A stretch of 64,000 bases of DNA from VRUE01 sp963718775 (GTDB lineage Bacteria; Actinomycetota; Thermoleophilia; Solirubrobacterales; 70-9): positions 744,001 through 808,000 of the forward strand of contig OY970377.1 in NCBI GenBank assembly GCA_963718775.1, given 5' to 3'. Below, in pieces: positions 45,725 to 53,943 of this stretch. The notes beneath the pieces were generated by a model. The model saw only the letters and a program-made list of their open reading frames with translations. It ran no database searches and was not told where the DNA came from. Position numbers and translations under genes: made by a program. Every line of letters starts with the position of its first letter. The stretch's first letter is position 1.

Positions 45725-46056
45725 CGCCCGGCCGGCCTCGCGAAGGCGGTGCTCGTCACGGCAAGGCGATCGGCCAGAGCCTCGATCGGCGAGGGTGGTC
45801 GCAGGCGTACGACGACCTCACCGCCGCGAACGGAGACCTCGACGTCATCCTCGGCCCAGCTGGGCAGGGCCTCCTGCGCGCTGCTCTTGGCCGGCCTTCC
45901 CGCCGCCAGCGCCAGCGCTCCAGCCTCGGCGGCGCCGTCGGCAAGGGTCAGCGCATAGCCGGCGATCAGCAGCTGCAGGGCGACGAGGCCGGCGAGCAAC
46001 AAGGCAGGTATCGCCGCCAGCAGCTCAACCGTGGCCTGCCCGCTTTGCCTAGCCAT
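45721..46056 (-). CDS. TadE-like pseudopilin-type protein
   Basis: A 111-residue protein with GQATVELLAAIPALLLAGLV then ALQLLIAG, the TadE motif (Gly/Glu followed by one helix), and an outer domain of mixed strands. It follows another TadE-like gene with an 8-nt overlap. TadE and TadF are minor pilins of Flp pilus systems. No tadA ATPase, prepilin peptidase or flp gene lies in the window, so the rest of the system must be elsewhere if present. Confidence 0.85.
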   Translation of the reverse strand: MARQSGQATVELLAAIPALLLAGLVALQLLIAGYALTLADGAAEAGALALAAGRPAKSSAQEALPSWAEDDVEVSVRGGEVVVRLRPPSPIEALADRLAVTSTAFARPAGR

Positions 46057-46399
46057 CGCCCAGCCCCGTCCTCGCCCCGACCGTCAGCGGCGGCATGCCC
46101 GGCAGCAGCCTGGGTATCGAGACCCGTACCGAGACGCTGCCGGACTCGCTCACCTCCGCGTCCGGGCGCAGCGACGGCGGCAGCGCCTGCCGTGCCGCCG
46201 CCGTCGCGTCGCCTCCGACCAGCGCCGCTCGAGCGCCAGCTCGTGCCGCTACGCCAGCTGACCAGAGCGCCTGGCCCGCCAGCCCAATTTGCGCCGCCAC
46301 GAAAACCGCCAACAGCAGGAATGGAACTGCCGCGATCAACTCGACCGAGGCGGTCCCCTCCTCCCTGTGGCCTGCGCTGCTGGCGATCCGTGGCGGCAC
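46049..46399 (-). CDS. TadE-like protein
   Basis: The 116-residue product has GTASVELIAAVPFLLLAVFV then AAQIGLAGQALWSAGVAARAG, the usual minor pilin pattern with a conserved Glu in the helix. It is the first gene of a unit TadE-TadE-CpaE-like that shares a promoter-side motif with the TadG-like fusion. Start GTG at 46399. Confidence 0.85.
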   Translation of the reverse strand: MPPRIASSAGHREEGTASVELIAAVPFLLLAVFVAAQIGLAGQALWSAGVAARAGARAALVGGDATAAARQALPPSLRPDAEVSESGSVSVRVSIPRLLPGMPPLTVGARTGLGDG

Positions 46400-46428
46400 A
46401 CCGCGACGGTCGCAGCCGCGAGCGTACG

Positions 46429-46462
46429 CGTGGCGCGCTCAACCGCGCGGATCAGTCACGCA
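46429..46462 (-). promoter_or_regulatory. Shared upstream motif, copy 2
   Basis: CGTGGCGCGCTCA (46429-46441) and TCACGCA (46456-46462), 30 nt upstream of the first TadE-like gene. It matches the sequence upstream of the TadG-like fusion, with a 14-base insertion between the two parts. Confidence 0.45.
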
Positions 46463-46468
46463 TTCCGC

Positions 46469-46819
46469 TCAGTACGAGTTAGCGTCGATCCAGACCCGCC
46501 AGATCGCCGCTATCGAGCCGCCCAGCAGGACTATCCAGAGCAGCGTGCCGCCGCCGCTGGAGAAGAGCTCGTCGCTGCCGGCGACCAGCAGGGCAAGCAT
46601 TCCCAACGCTCCGTAGAGGATCGCCCGACGGGCATCGCTCAGCGTCGCCAGGGTCAACTGGTTCTGGCGGCTGAGCACGAACACGGTCCAGGCGATCGCC
46701 GCTAGGAAGGCCATCGTGATCGCCGTCAGGATCGCTTCGGCGACGTTGCCCCCGGAGGGCACGAAGGCCACCACAAAGGCCAGCAGCAGGATGATCGCGA
46801 CGTCGCGCAGGGTACGCAC
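46469..46819 (-). CDS. Small membrane protein, unknown function
   Basis: Not recognised. The 116-residue protein has about three to four helices (VAIILLLAFVVAFVPSGG, ILTAITMAFLAAIAWTVFVL, AILYGALGMLALLVAG and LLWIVLLGGSIAAIWRVWI). The GTG start at 46819 follows a weak site. It lies between the phosphate genes and the Tad genes on the same strand. Confidence 0.65.
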   Translation of the reverse strand: MRTLRDVAIILLLAFVVAFVPSGGNVAEAILTAITMAFLAAIAWTVFVLSRQNQLTLATLSDARRAILYGALGMLALLVAGSDELFSSGGGTLLWIVLLGGSIAAIWRVWIDANSY

Positions 46820-46847
46820 GGGAAAAATTCTACGCCCCGGTCGCCAC

Positions 46848-47084
46848 TCAGTTGCGAGTCATGACGACGATGCCGAAAGTGACCGCCGCCATCGTCACCG
46901 CCAGCGCCAGCGCCGCCAGGGTCGCCGCGGCGCCCGCTGCCAACGGCCGCTCGCTGCGGCTGAGGTCGGCAAAGCGGGCGACTCCCCAGATCGCCACGGA
47001 GAAGACAACGGTCACCCCCACCCCGCCGATCAGCGAGGCCACTACGGTCTGCAGCAGCTCCTTGGTTTCGACCACGACCGCCAC
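46848..47084 (-). CDS. Small membrane protein next to pit
   Basis: The 78-residue protein has two helices (VVASLIGGVGVTVVFSVAIW and GAAATLAALALAVTMAAVTF), starts with GTG 3 nt after the pit stop and so is translated with it. Small two-helix proteins often sit behind Pit transporters in actinomycetes. A role as an accessory subunit is plausible but unproved. Confidence 0.7.
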   Translation of the reverse strand: MAVVVETKELLQTVVASLIGGVGVTVVFSVAIWGVARFADLSRSERPLAAGAAATLAALALAVTMAAVTFGIVVMTRN

Positions 47085-47087
47085 GGC

Positions 47088-48185
47088 TCAGCCTGCCGGG
47101 ACCGGAGCGCCGGTCCGTGAGCGCTTTGCGAAGAGGGCCGCGATCAGCGACAGCGACATCAGCGTCACCAGCACCGGCCCGAGGGCGCCACTGCCGAAGA
47201 TCGCGGTCGCGCCGTAGGCGAGCGCCCCGATCGCCGCTGCCGCCGGCAAGGTGAGGAGCCAGGCGACGACGATGTTGCCGGCGACTCCCCAGCGCACCGC
47301 CGAGACCCGCTTGCCTGCCCCGGCCCCCATGATGCCGCCATTGATCACGTGCGTGGTCGAGAGCGGGAAGCCAAAGTGGGTCGAGGCGAGAATCACGGTC
47401 GCGCCGGCGCCCTGCGCGGAGAATCCCTGCGCAGCGTCCATCTTGATGATCCGGGTGCCGGTCGTGCGGATGATCCGCCAGCCGCCGCTGTAGGTGCCGA
47501 GGGCGATCGCCGTGGCCGCCGAGACGATCACCCAGAGCGGCGGGTCGGCGTTCGCCGCCAGCGTGCCGTTGGCGACCAGGGCAAGGGTGATGATGCCCAT
47601 CGTCTTCTGCGCGTCGTTGGTGCCGTGGGCGAGCGCCAGCAGGCTGCCGGAGATGATCTGGCCGTAGCGGAAGCCCCGCGTCACGGTGCCGGGTCGCTGC
47701 CGTCCGACCACCCGGTAGATCAGCCCGATCGCGATCCCGGCGACGACGAAGGCGAGGATCGGCGCGATCACGGCCGGGATCAGCACCTTGCCGACGAGCC
47801 CGTCGGCGATCACGGCGTCGAAGCCGGCGGCGGCGACGGATGAGCCGACGACTCCGCCGATCAGCGCGTGCGAGGAGCTCGACGGAAGGCCGAAGGACCA
47901 GGTGATCAGGTTCCAGGCGATCGCCCCGATCAGGCCGGCGAAGACGACCGTCGGCGTGACGACCGCCGAGTTGACGACGTCATTGGCGACCGTCGCCGCA
48001 ACCGAGATCGAGATGAAGGCGCCGACGAAGTTGAGCAGCGACGCCATCCCGATCGCCACCTGGGGCCGCGCCGCCCCGGTCGAGATCGAGGTGGCGACGA
48101 CGTTCGCCGTGTCGTGGAAGCCATTGGTGAAGTCGAAGGCGAGAGCCGTGCCGACGACGATGAAGAGGATGACTTCGGAGCTCAT
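47088..48185 (-). CDS. pit: Low-affinity inorganic phosphate transporter
   Basis: PiT family permease of 365 residues. It starts MSSEVILFIVVGTALAFDFT then NGFHDTANVVAT, the first signature, and repeats it as LALAHGTNDAQKTMGIITLA. About ten helices are visible. It moves metal-phosphate with protons. The ATG at 48185 removes an Arg-rich upstream extension that is only element A2 read in frame. It follows the DUF47 gene, with A2 in between. Confidence 0.94.
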   Translation of the reverse strand: MSSEVILFIVVGTALAFDFTNGFHDTANVVATSISTGAARPQVAIGMASLLNFVGAFISISVAATVANDVVNSAVVTPTVVFAGLIGAIAWNLITWSFGLPSSSSHALIGGVVGSSVAAAGFDAVIADGLVGKVLIPAVIAPILAFVVAGIAIGLIYRVVGRQRPGTVTRGFRYGQIISGSLLALAHGTNDAQKTMGIITLALVANGTLAANADPPLWVIVSAATAIALGTYSGGWRIIRTTGTRIIKMDAAQGFSAQGAGATVILASTHFGFPLSTTHVINGGIMGAGAGKRVSAVRWGVAGNIVVAWLLTLPAAAAIGALAYGATAIFGSGALGPVLVTLMSLSLIAALFAKRSRTGAPVPAG

Positions 48186-48187
48186 GC

Positions 48188-48289
48188 GGTGACGAGACCC
48201 AGACGTTGCCAGACAAGGACGCAGGGAGCGTGGCGTGCTCCGCACGCGAGCGACCGAGGACGCAGTATGGCGACGTCTGAGGCCGTCAC
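48188..48289 (+). repeat. Palindromic element A2
   Basis: Arms near 48188-48211 and 48268-48289 share CAGACGTTGCCA / TGGCGACGTCTG and GTGACG/CGTCAC. The centre, ACAAGGACGCAGGGAGCG, GGCGTGCT, GCACGCGAGCGACCGAGGAC, is almost identical to A1. The right arm contains the stop codon of the DUF47 gene (48286-48288). The arms are less perfect than in A1, as if this copy is older. Confidence 0.85.
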
Positions 48290-48903
48290 GAGTTCTTGAT
48301 GACGATGCCCTCAAGGATCTGCGCAGCGGTCTCGGTCGCGTCGATCGCGTTCTCGAGCACCGCGAACATGTCCTTCCAGCGGATCACGACCATCGGGTCG
48401 ATCCCGTTCGAGAAGAGCGAGGCGACGGCGTCACGGGAGATCCGGTCACCCTCGTTCTCGAGCCGGTGGATTTCGATCCAGTATTTGTCGAGGTCCTTGA
48501 AGTCACGCAGGTGCTCCAGCCCCTCGGCGAGCTGCTCGCAGGCTTTGACGAGGACGTCGGTCAGCGCCTGGGCCTGCGCCATCGGCGCCTCGATCTTGTA
48601 GAGGCCGAGCAGGTCGGCGGCCTCCTCGGCGTAGTCGACGATGTCGTCCATCCGGGTCGCCAGCCCGTAGATGTCCTCGCGGTCGATCGGCGTGACGAAG
48701 GTCGAGTTGAGGCGCTTGATGATGTCGTGGGTGATCCGGTCGCCCTCCTGCTCGGCCTTGAGGATCTCCCGCGTGAGGCCGCTGTCGTCGGGCCACGTGC
48801 TCATCATCGTGTCAAGCAGCCGCGACGCTTGAAGGTTGTTCTGGCCGGCCTCGATGAAGAGGTCGAAGAAGGTGCGATCGCGAGGCAGGAGGGAGAGGCG
48901 CAC
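48286..48903 (-). CDS. PhoU-like DUF47 protein, Pit accessory
   Basis: The 205-residue helical protein (MRLSLLPRDRTFFDLFIEAG, ILKAEQEGDRITHDIIKRLN, then YGLATRMDDIVDYAEEAADL and a second copy LENEGDRISRDAVASLF) has the paired E/D-rich motifs of PhoU and DUF47. These proteins usually sit beside pit genes and control phosphate import. The GTG start and the order ppk-DUF47-pit support that role here. Confidence 0.93.
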   Translation of the reverse strand: MRLSLLPRDRTFFDLFIEAGQNNLQASRLLDTMMSTWPDDSGLTREILKAEQEGDRITHDIIKRLNSTFVTPIDREDIYGLATRMDDIVDYAEEAADLLGLYKIEAPMAQAQALTDVLVKACEQLAEGLEHLRDFKDLDKYWIEIHRLENEGDRISRDAVASLFSNGIDPMVVIRWKDMFAVLENAIDATETAAQILEGIVIKNS

Positions 48904-48942
48904 GGCCCGGCAATCCTATTGATAGGAGCGGGCGCGCTCTGC

Positions 48943-51054
48943 CTAGCCGGCGGTCGCCGCGAGCTGCTCGGCGGCGCGCGCAGCGTGACGCTCGCGCAAC
49001 TCCTCCTGGACACTGCGCCGCTGACCGTTGGCGGGCGCCGCTCGGGTCCAGGCGCCCTCGGCATCGAGCTCCCAAGCGTTGGCGTTCTCGACGAAGCAGC
49101 GCTCCAGCACGTCGAGCAGCTCGGCCTTCAGGACCGGGGCCTCGACCGGCGTGACCAGCTCGACGCGGCTCTCGAGGTTGCGCGGCATCAGATCGGCGGA
49201 GCCCATCAGCACCCGCGTCTCCTCGCCACGCTGGAAGGTGTAGACGCGCGAGTGCTCGAGGAAGCGCCCGACGATCGAGACGACGCGGATGTTCTCCGAG
49301 ACCCCCGGCACGCCCGGCCGCAGACAGCAGATGCCGCGCACGTTGAGGTCGACCGTGACCCCGGCCCGCGACGCCTCATAGAGGGCCCGGATGCAGGCGG
49401 CGTCGACCAACGAGTTCATCTTCAGCGCGATCCGCGCCTCCTGCCCAGCCCGGTGCGCCTCGACCGTCGCCTCGATCTCGCCGATGATCTGATCGCGCAT
49501 CGTCGTCGGCGAGACCAGCACCTTGCGGTACTCGGCGGGGCGCCCGTAGCCGGTCAGGAAGTTGAACATCTCGGCGACGTCGGCGCCGATCTCCTCGTCG
49601 GCGGTGAAGAGGCCGAAGTCGGTGTAGAGGCGGGCCGTCTTGGGGTGGTAGTTGCCGGTGCCGATGTGGACGTACTCGCGCACCCGGTCGCCCTCGCGGC
49701 GGGCGACGACGATCGCCTTCACGTGCGTCTTCAGACCGGGGATGCCGTAGACGACGTGGACGCCGGACTCCTCCAGCGACTTCGCCCAGTGGATGTTGGC
49801 CTCCTCGTCGAAGCGGGCCTTCAGCTCGACCATGCAGACCGCCTGCTTGCCGCGTTCGGAAGCGCGGATCAACGACGGGACCAGCGGCGAGTCGTCGCTG
49901 GTCCGGTAGACGGTCTGCTTGATCGCCAACACGTCGGGATCGGCCACCGCCTGCTCGACGAAGCGCTCGACCGAGGTTGCGAAGGAGTCGTAAGGGTGGT
50001 GGACGAGGATGTCCTCGTGGCGGATCGCCGCGAACATGTCGACCTGCTCGTCGTCCTCGCCCTGCAGGCGCGGCTGCGTCACCGGCGTCCAGGGCGAGTA
50101 GCGCAGCTCGGCGTGGCCAGGGACGTCGGCGACAGCGGTCAGGTCGGCGAGGTCGATCAGGCCGTCGACGTCGTAGACCTCGCGGTCCTCGAGGCGCAGC
50201 GCGTCGATCAGCTGCTGACGCAGCTTCGAGTTCATCCCGGCGGCGATCTCGAGACGCACCACCTCACCGAAGCGGCGGCGGCGGATCTCGTCCTGGACGG
50301 CCTGCAGCAGATCGTCGGCCTCGTCGGAGACGGTGAAGTCGGCATCGCGGGTGACGCGGAAATAGCCATGGTCGACCACCTCGGTGCCGGGGAAGAGCGC
50401 GTCGAGATTGGCGGCGATCGCCTCCTCCAGCGGCACGAACGCCTTGCCGCCCTCGCCGACCGGCAGGAAGCGACCAAGCAGCTCCTTCGGCACCTTGACG
50501 CGGGCGATGATCTCGTTGCCGCTCTCGGGGTCGCGCAGCAGCACGCCGAGGCTGAGCGAGAGGTTGGAGATGTAGGGGAAGGGACGGCCGAGGCCGATCA
50601 CCAGCGGGGTCAGCGCCGGGAAGACCTGCTCGTGAAAGCGCGTGTCGATTTCGCGCCGCTCCTCCTCGCTCGCCGAGTCGAGCGAGACGATGCGGATGCC
50701 CTGCTCCTCCAGGGCCGGGCGCAGCTTGCCGTTGAAGCAGCTGTGCAGGCGGCGGTCAAGCTCGAGCACGCGAGCCTGGATCGCGTCGATCTGCTCGCCG
50801 GGCGGCAGGCCGTCGGGGCCGCGCGCGTCGATGCCGGCGTCGATCTGGTCGAAGAGCCCCGCCACCCGGACCATGAAGAACTCGTCGAGGTTGGAGGCGT
50901 AGATCGCACAGAAGCGCACCTGCTCCAGCAGCGGCACCTCGGGGTCCTCGGCCAGTTCCAGCACCCGCTGGTTGAAGTCGAGCCAGGAGAGCTCGCGGTT
51001 GAAGTAGAGAGCGGGATCGTCGATCGGCTCATCGTACTGAGGCGACGCCACCAC
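48943..51054 (-). CDS. ppk: Polyphosphate kinase 1
   Basis: Makes long-chain polyphosphate from ATP. At 703 residues it is full length: N-terminal domain (YFNRELSWLDFNQRVLELA), the domain with LVHHPYDSFATSVERFVEQA, and the catalytic phospholipase D-like domains. The autophosphorylated histidine sits in VYGIPGLKTHVKAIVV and the second conserved one in YVHIGTGNYHPKTARLY. It follows the PHP-glycosyltransferase gene by 10 nt and precedes the DUF47 and pit genes, all on one strand. Confidence 0.96.
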   Translation of the reverse strand: MVASPQYDEPIDDPALYFNRELSWLDFNQRVLELAEDPEVPLLEQVRFCAIYASNLDEFFMVRVAGLFDQIDAGIDARGPDGLPPGEQIDAIQARVLELDRRLHSCFNGKLRPALEEQGIRIVSLDSASEEERREIDTRFHEQVFPALTPLVIGLGRPFPYISNLSLSLGVLLRDPESGNEIIARVKVPKELLGRFLPVGEGGKAFVPLEEAIAANLDALFPGTEVVDHGYFRVTRDADFTVSDEADDLLQAVQDEIRRRRFGEVVRLEIAAGMNSKLRQQLIDALRLEDREVYDVDGLIDLADLTAVADVPGHAELRYSPWTPVTQPRLQGEDDEQVDMFAAIRHEDILVHHPYDSFATSVERFVEQAVADPDVLAIKQTVYRTSDDSPLVPSLIRASERGKQAVCMVELKARFDEEANIHWAKSLEESGVHVVYGIPGLKTHVKAIVVARREGDRVREYVHIGTGNYHPKTARLYTDFGLFTADEEIGADVAEMFNFLTGYGRPAEYRKVLVSPTTMRDQIIGEIEATVEAHRAGQEARIALKMNSLVDAACIRALYEASRAGVTVDLNVRGICCLRPGVPGVSENIRVVSIVGRFLEHSRVYTFQRGEETRVLMGSADLMPRNLESRVELVTPVEAPVLKAELLDVLERCFVENANAWELDAEGAWTRAAPANGQRRSVQEELRERHAARAAEQLAATAG

Positions 51055-51064
51055 TCTGGCCGCC

Positions 51065-53365
51065 TCAGGCGGCGCGGGCGGGGGCTTGCTGCGCAGCGGC
51101 GCCGGTAGCGCCGAGGACGCGCCGGTAGCCGGCGGCGAGCTGCTCGAGCGCGGCCTGCCAAGAGCGGGCGCGCGCCGCCCGAACGGCCGAGGCCCCGAGG
51201 TGGCGACGCTGGAGCGGCGAAGCGGCGAGCCGCAGGACGGTGCCGGCGATGTGGTCGGCGTCGGGCCGGCAGAGCATGCCGGTATGGCGGTTCTCGATCA
51301 ACGAGGCGGGACCGCCTTCGGCGACCGCGACCACAGGGAGGCCGCTGGCGCCGGCCTCGAGCACGACCTGGCCGTAGGTGTCGGTGGTCGAGCAGAAGAG
51401 GAAGATGTCGGCGCTGGCATAGGCACGGGCGAGCTCCTCCCCCTCCAGCCAGCCGAGGAAGGTCGCCTGCTCGCCGAGCCGCGCGCGCAGCTCTACCTCC
51501 TCGGGACCGCCGCCGGCGAGCAGCAGGTGCAGCCTGGGGTCGGCCTCGCGAGCGCGGAGGAAACTCTCGGCGAGCAGGTCGACGCCCTTCTCACGGGTGA
51601 GCCTGCCGGCGTAGAGGACCTTGATCTCGCCGGGGTAGTCCTCGCGGGCGGCTTTGCCGGGGTCGAAGCGGGAGATGTCGACGCCGCGCTCCCAGCGCCC
51701 CAGCCTGGCCGGGTCGACGCCGAGCGCGAGCAGCGAGCGGTCCGCTGCTGGGCTCGGCGAGAGCACCAGAGAGGGCGCGCCGTAGAAGGCGCCCAGCGCC
51801 ATCTGAGCCATCGACTCGACGTCGCCGCTGCCGCTCCGTAGCCCGGCATAGGCGGCGAGCTCGGTGTGGTAGCTGGCGATCAACGGCGTGCCCGCGACCC
51901 GGTTGAGCAGGGTTGCGGCAACGCCGGCGGGCCCCGGCGCGGTGACGTGGACGGCGTCGTAGCGACCCTCGGCGAGCGTCTCGACCAGATCTGGCAATCC
52001 GGGAACGCCGAGGCTCATTCCCTCGTAAAAGGGGACCTCGAGCTCGGCCGCAGCCGGCAGCCGCCGGTCGACGCCGGCGTCGGTGCCGACCACCTCGATC
52101 TCGAAGCCGGGCACGCCGAGCTCGCGGATCTTCTCGATCGTCGCGGTGACGCCGTGCATGGCGCCGATCCCGTCGGCGATCAACGCCACCCGCGGCCGCT
52201 CGCCGAGCCGGGCCGCGAGCTTCGCCTTCTCGGCGCCGAGGAACGCCGCCGCCGGCGCGTATGGCACGGCCGGGAGAAGGGCATCGAAAAGCCCGCCGAG
52301 CGCGGCGCCGATATCGCCGCGGGCAGCCGCCACAGAACCCTGGGCCACCGCGCCGCGCAGGCGCCGCTCATGGGTGCGGCGCGCGCGGCGGTAGAGGTCG
52401 GCGTGAGAGAAGTCATCGGCCTGCAGGTAGGCGAGCAGGTCGAGCCCGCGCAGGTCGAGCTCGATCGAGCCGAGCCAGGCCTCGAGCAGGGCGCGAGCAT
52501 CGTCAGGGCCGATGTCGGCCGCGACCTTGCCCTCCCGCGCGCTGCCCTCGCTGATTGTCCGCTGCGCAATCTTCATCACCGCGGCGGGATCAACCGCTCC
52601 GGTGCGCCTTTTGCACCCCACAGGTGCATAAAGCGCACCGGAAGCGGGGAGTTCGAGGGCGCGGGTCGCCAGGGCCATCGCCGCATGCGCCCACTTGGCG
52701 GCGCTGCCCTGTTCGCCACCGGCCTCGGCGTTGCCCTCGCTCAGGTGGCGCAGAAACTCTTCCGGCGTGGCGGCCGCGGGCGCCTCGGTGAAGGTGCGGC
52801 CGATGTCCACGCCGGCGTGATCGTCGGAGCCGCCGATGCCGGTGCCGCCATGGGTCTCGGTATAGATCGCGGCGGGCATGTTCAGCTCGGCGGCCCGTGA
52901 TCCGTTGCGCACCTCCCAGATCGGGAAGAGCTCTGCAAGGCGGCGCCTGTGGCGGGGCGTCAACGGGGCGTCGACGTTGTAGAACGGGTGCGCGAGCGCG
53001 CAGACGATCTCGTTGTCCTCAAGGTATGCGGCGCAGGCCTCGAGATCGCCGGCGTTTGCCTGCAGCCACTCGTGGTCTCCGGGGGTGATCCCGTAACAGA
53101 GGACGTGAACCGCTTGAGGCTCGCCGGCAAAGCGCGCGGTCAGCTCCTCGGAGACGAAGCAGTCGGGACGATCGGCGAGCTCAAGGCAGCCGTCGATCGT
53201 GTCGTGGTCGGTGATCGTGACGAAGTCCATCCCCCGTCGCTTGGCCAGCTCGTAGACCTCTTCTGGCGGCGTCGCGCACTCGGGAAGTCCGAGCGAACGC
53301 TGAACGCCGAGCCGCGAGAGCTGCGAGGCGGTGGAGTGGCAATGCATGTCTACTCGGGAAATCAT
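51065..53365 (-). CDS. PHP-domain phosphoesterase fused to family 4 glycosyltransferase
   Basis: A 766-residue two-enzyme protein. Residues 1-235 are a PHP domain with the metal-binding motifs VDMHCHSTAS, TITDHDTIDG, ALAHPFY and GSDDHAG. Residues 380-760 are a GT4 glycosyltransferase: DGIGAMHGVTATIEKIREL, then LYAGRLTREKGVDLL and FLFCSTTDTYGQVVLEAGAS with the E-x7-E type end. Between them lies element B3, in frame, as the segment around ALYAPVGCKRRTG (residues 240-257). It leads an operon with ppk, the DUF47 gene and pit, behind PHO-like boxes. The GT4 part suggests use of a sugar donor linked to a phosphate-poor envelope; the reaction is unknown. Confidence 0.88.
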   Translation of the reverse strand: MISRVDMHCHSTASQLSRLGVQRSLGLPECATPPEEVYELAKRRGMDFVTITDHDTIDGCLELADRPDCFVSEELTARFAGEPQAVHVLCYGITPGDHEWLQANAGDLEACAAYLEDNEIVCALAHPFYNVDAPLTPRHRRRLAELFPIWEVRNGSRAAELNMPAAIYTETHGGTGIGGSDDHAGVDIGRTFTEAPAAATPEEFLRHLSEGNAEAGGEQGSAAKWAHAAMALATRALELPASGALYAPVGCKRRTGAVDPAAVMKIAQRTISEGSAREGKVAADIGPDDARALLEAWLGSIELDLRGLDLLAYLQADDFSHADLYRRARRTHERRLRGAVAQGSVAAARGDIGAALGGLFDALLPAVPYAPAAAFLGAEKAKLAARLGERPRVALIADGIGAMHGVTATIEKIRELGVPGFEIEVVGTDAGVDRRLPAAAELEVPFYEGMSLGVPGLPDLVETLAEGRYDAVHVTAPGPAGVAATLLNRVAGTPLIASYHTELAAYAGLRSGSGDVESMAQMALGAFYGAPSLVLSPSPAADRSLLALGVDPARLGRWERGVDISRFDPGKAAREDYPGEIKVLYAGRLTREKGVDLLAESFLRAREADPRLHLLLAGGGPEEVELRARLGEQATFLGWLEGEELARAYASADIFLFCSTTDTYGQVVLEAGASGLPVVAVAEGGPASLIENRHTGMLCRPDADHIAGTVLRLAASPLQRRHLGASAVRAARARSWQAALEQLAAGYRRVLGATGAAAQQAPARAA
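52596..52645 (+). repeat. Palindromic element B3, inside a coding sequence
   Basis: Arms GCTCCGGTGCGCCTTTTGCA (from 52596) and TGCATAAAGCGCACCGGAAGC (to 52645) pair with the same bulge pattern as B1 and B2. It lies in the PHP-glycosyltransferase gene, between the two enzyme domains, in the reverse direction compared with B1 and B2 relative to their genes, and does not break the frame. It supplies residues 240-257 of the protein. Confidence 0.88.
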
Positions 53366-53430
53366 CGGCGTCTCCCTACTCGTTAGTCGATCCAGTCACC
53401 CCCAGATTCGGCCAATAGCAGGGAAAGTTT

Positions 53431-53468
53431 GTGAACGAGCCGGAAACGTGCCGTGAACGTTCGTTAAC
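53431..53468 (-). promoter_or_regulatory. PHO-box-like direct repeats before the ppk operon
   Basis: On the minus strand GTTCAC (53458-53453), GTTTCC (53447-53442) and GTTCAC (53436-53431) follow at exactly 11-bp intervals, with GTTAAC close to the next place upstream. Streptomyces PhoP boxes are 11-bp direct repeats beginning GTTCAC. The last unit ends 66 nt before the PHP-glycosyltransferase ATG, so the repeats fit an activator site for the whole ppk-pit operon. Regulation is inferred. Confidence 0.7.
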
Positions 53469-53477
53469 TGGACGAGG

Positions 53478-53512
53478 GCTGCATTGACCGCGTTATTGAC
53501 GGCCAATGCAGC
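53478..53512 (-). terminator. Hairpin after the CHAD genes
   Basis: GCTGCATTG and CAATGCAGC pair, and the stem continues inside by four more pairs (one G-T), giving 13 bp around a 9-nt loop. It begins 9 nt past the stop of the second CHAD gene and precedes the PHO-like repeats, so it separates the CHAD unit from the ppk operon. Confidence 0.7.
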
Positions 53513-53520
53513 ACCGGTGG

Positions 53521-53943
53521 CTAGTCAAGGGCCGTTTCCAGCGACGCCCAGGTGCCTTTGCTCGCCTCGGCCTGCCAGAGCTCGACGAAGCGGCGGAAGA
53601 GAAGCTCGCGGCGGGTGCCCAGCAGCGTGACAAGCGAATCGATCCGCTCCACCTTGCCGAGCATCAGGTCACAGTCGTGCAGGTCGCCGAGAACCGACTG
53701 CAGCTCCTTGGCGGCGCCGCGCGCCGCCTTTGCCTCCTCGCCGATGCATGGGCCGACGATCTCGAGCACGTAGCGCAGCCGCTTCGCGGCGATCCGCAGG
53801 TCGTGCTGGGCGGTGGCGGCGCCGGGCGCAAGCGCCTCGTCGGCGAAGCCGCGCAGCTCGTCGAGCCTGGTCTGCACGATTCGGCCTGCATTGGGGCGCA
53901 GCGGACCCTGGGGTTCGAGGCCCTCGACCTTGCGCGCCTTCAC
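53521..53943 (-). CDS. CHAD-domain protein, second half
   Basis: The 140-residue product carries the CHAD motif HDLRIAAKRLRYVLEIVG and LGDLHDCDLMLGKVERI. CHAD domains bind polyphosphate through basic residues on helical bundles. A normal CHAD protein (about 300 residues) has two such bundles in one chain; here each bundle is its own gene, and this one supplies the second. The GTG start overlaps the first gene's stop (GTGA), so both halves are made together and could assemble. Confidence 0.88.
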   Translation of the reverse strand: MKARKVEGLEPQGPLRPNAGRIVQTRLDELRGFADEALAPGAATAQHDLRIAAKRLRYVLEIVGPCIGEEAKAARGAAKELQSVLGDLHDCDLMLGKVERIDSLVTLLGTRRELLFRRFVELWQAEASKGTWASLETALD

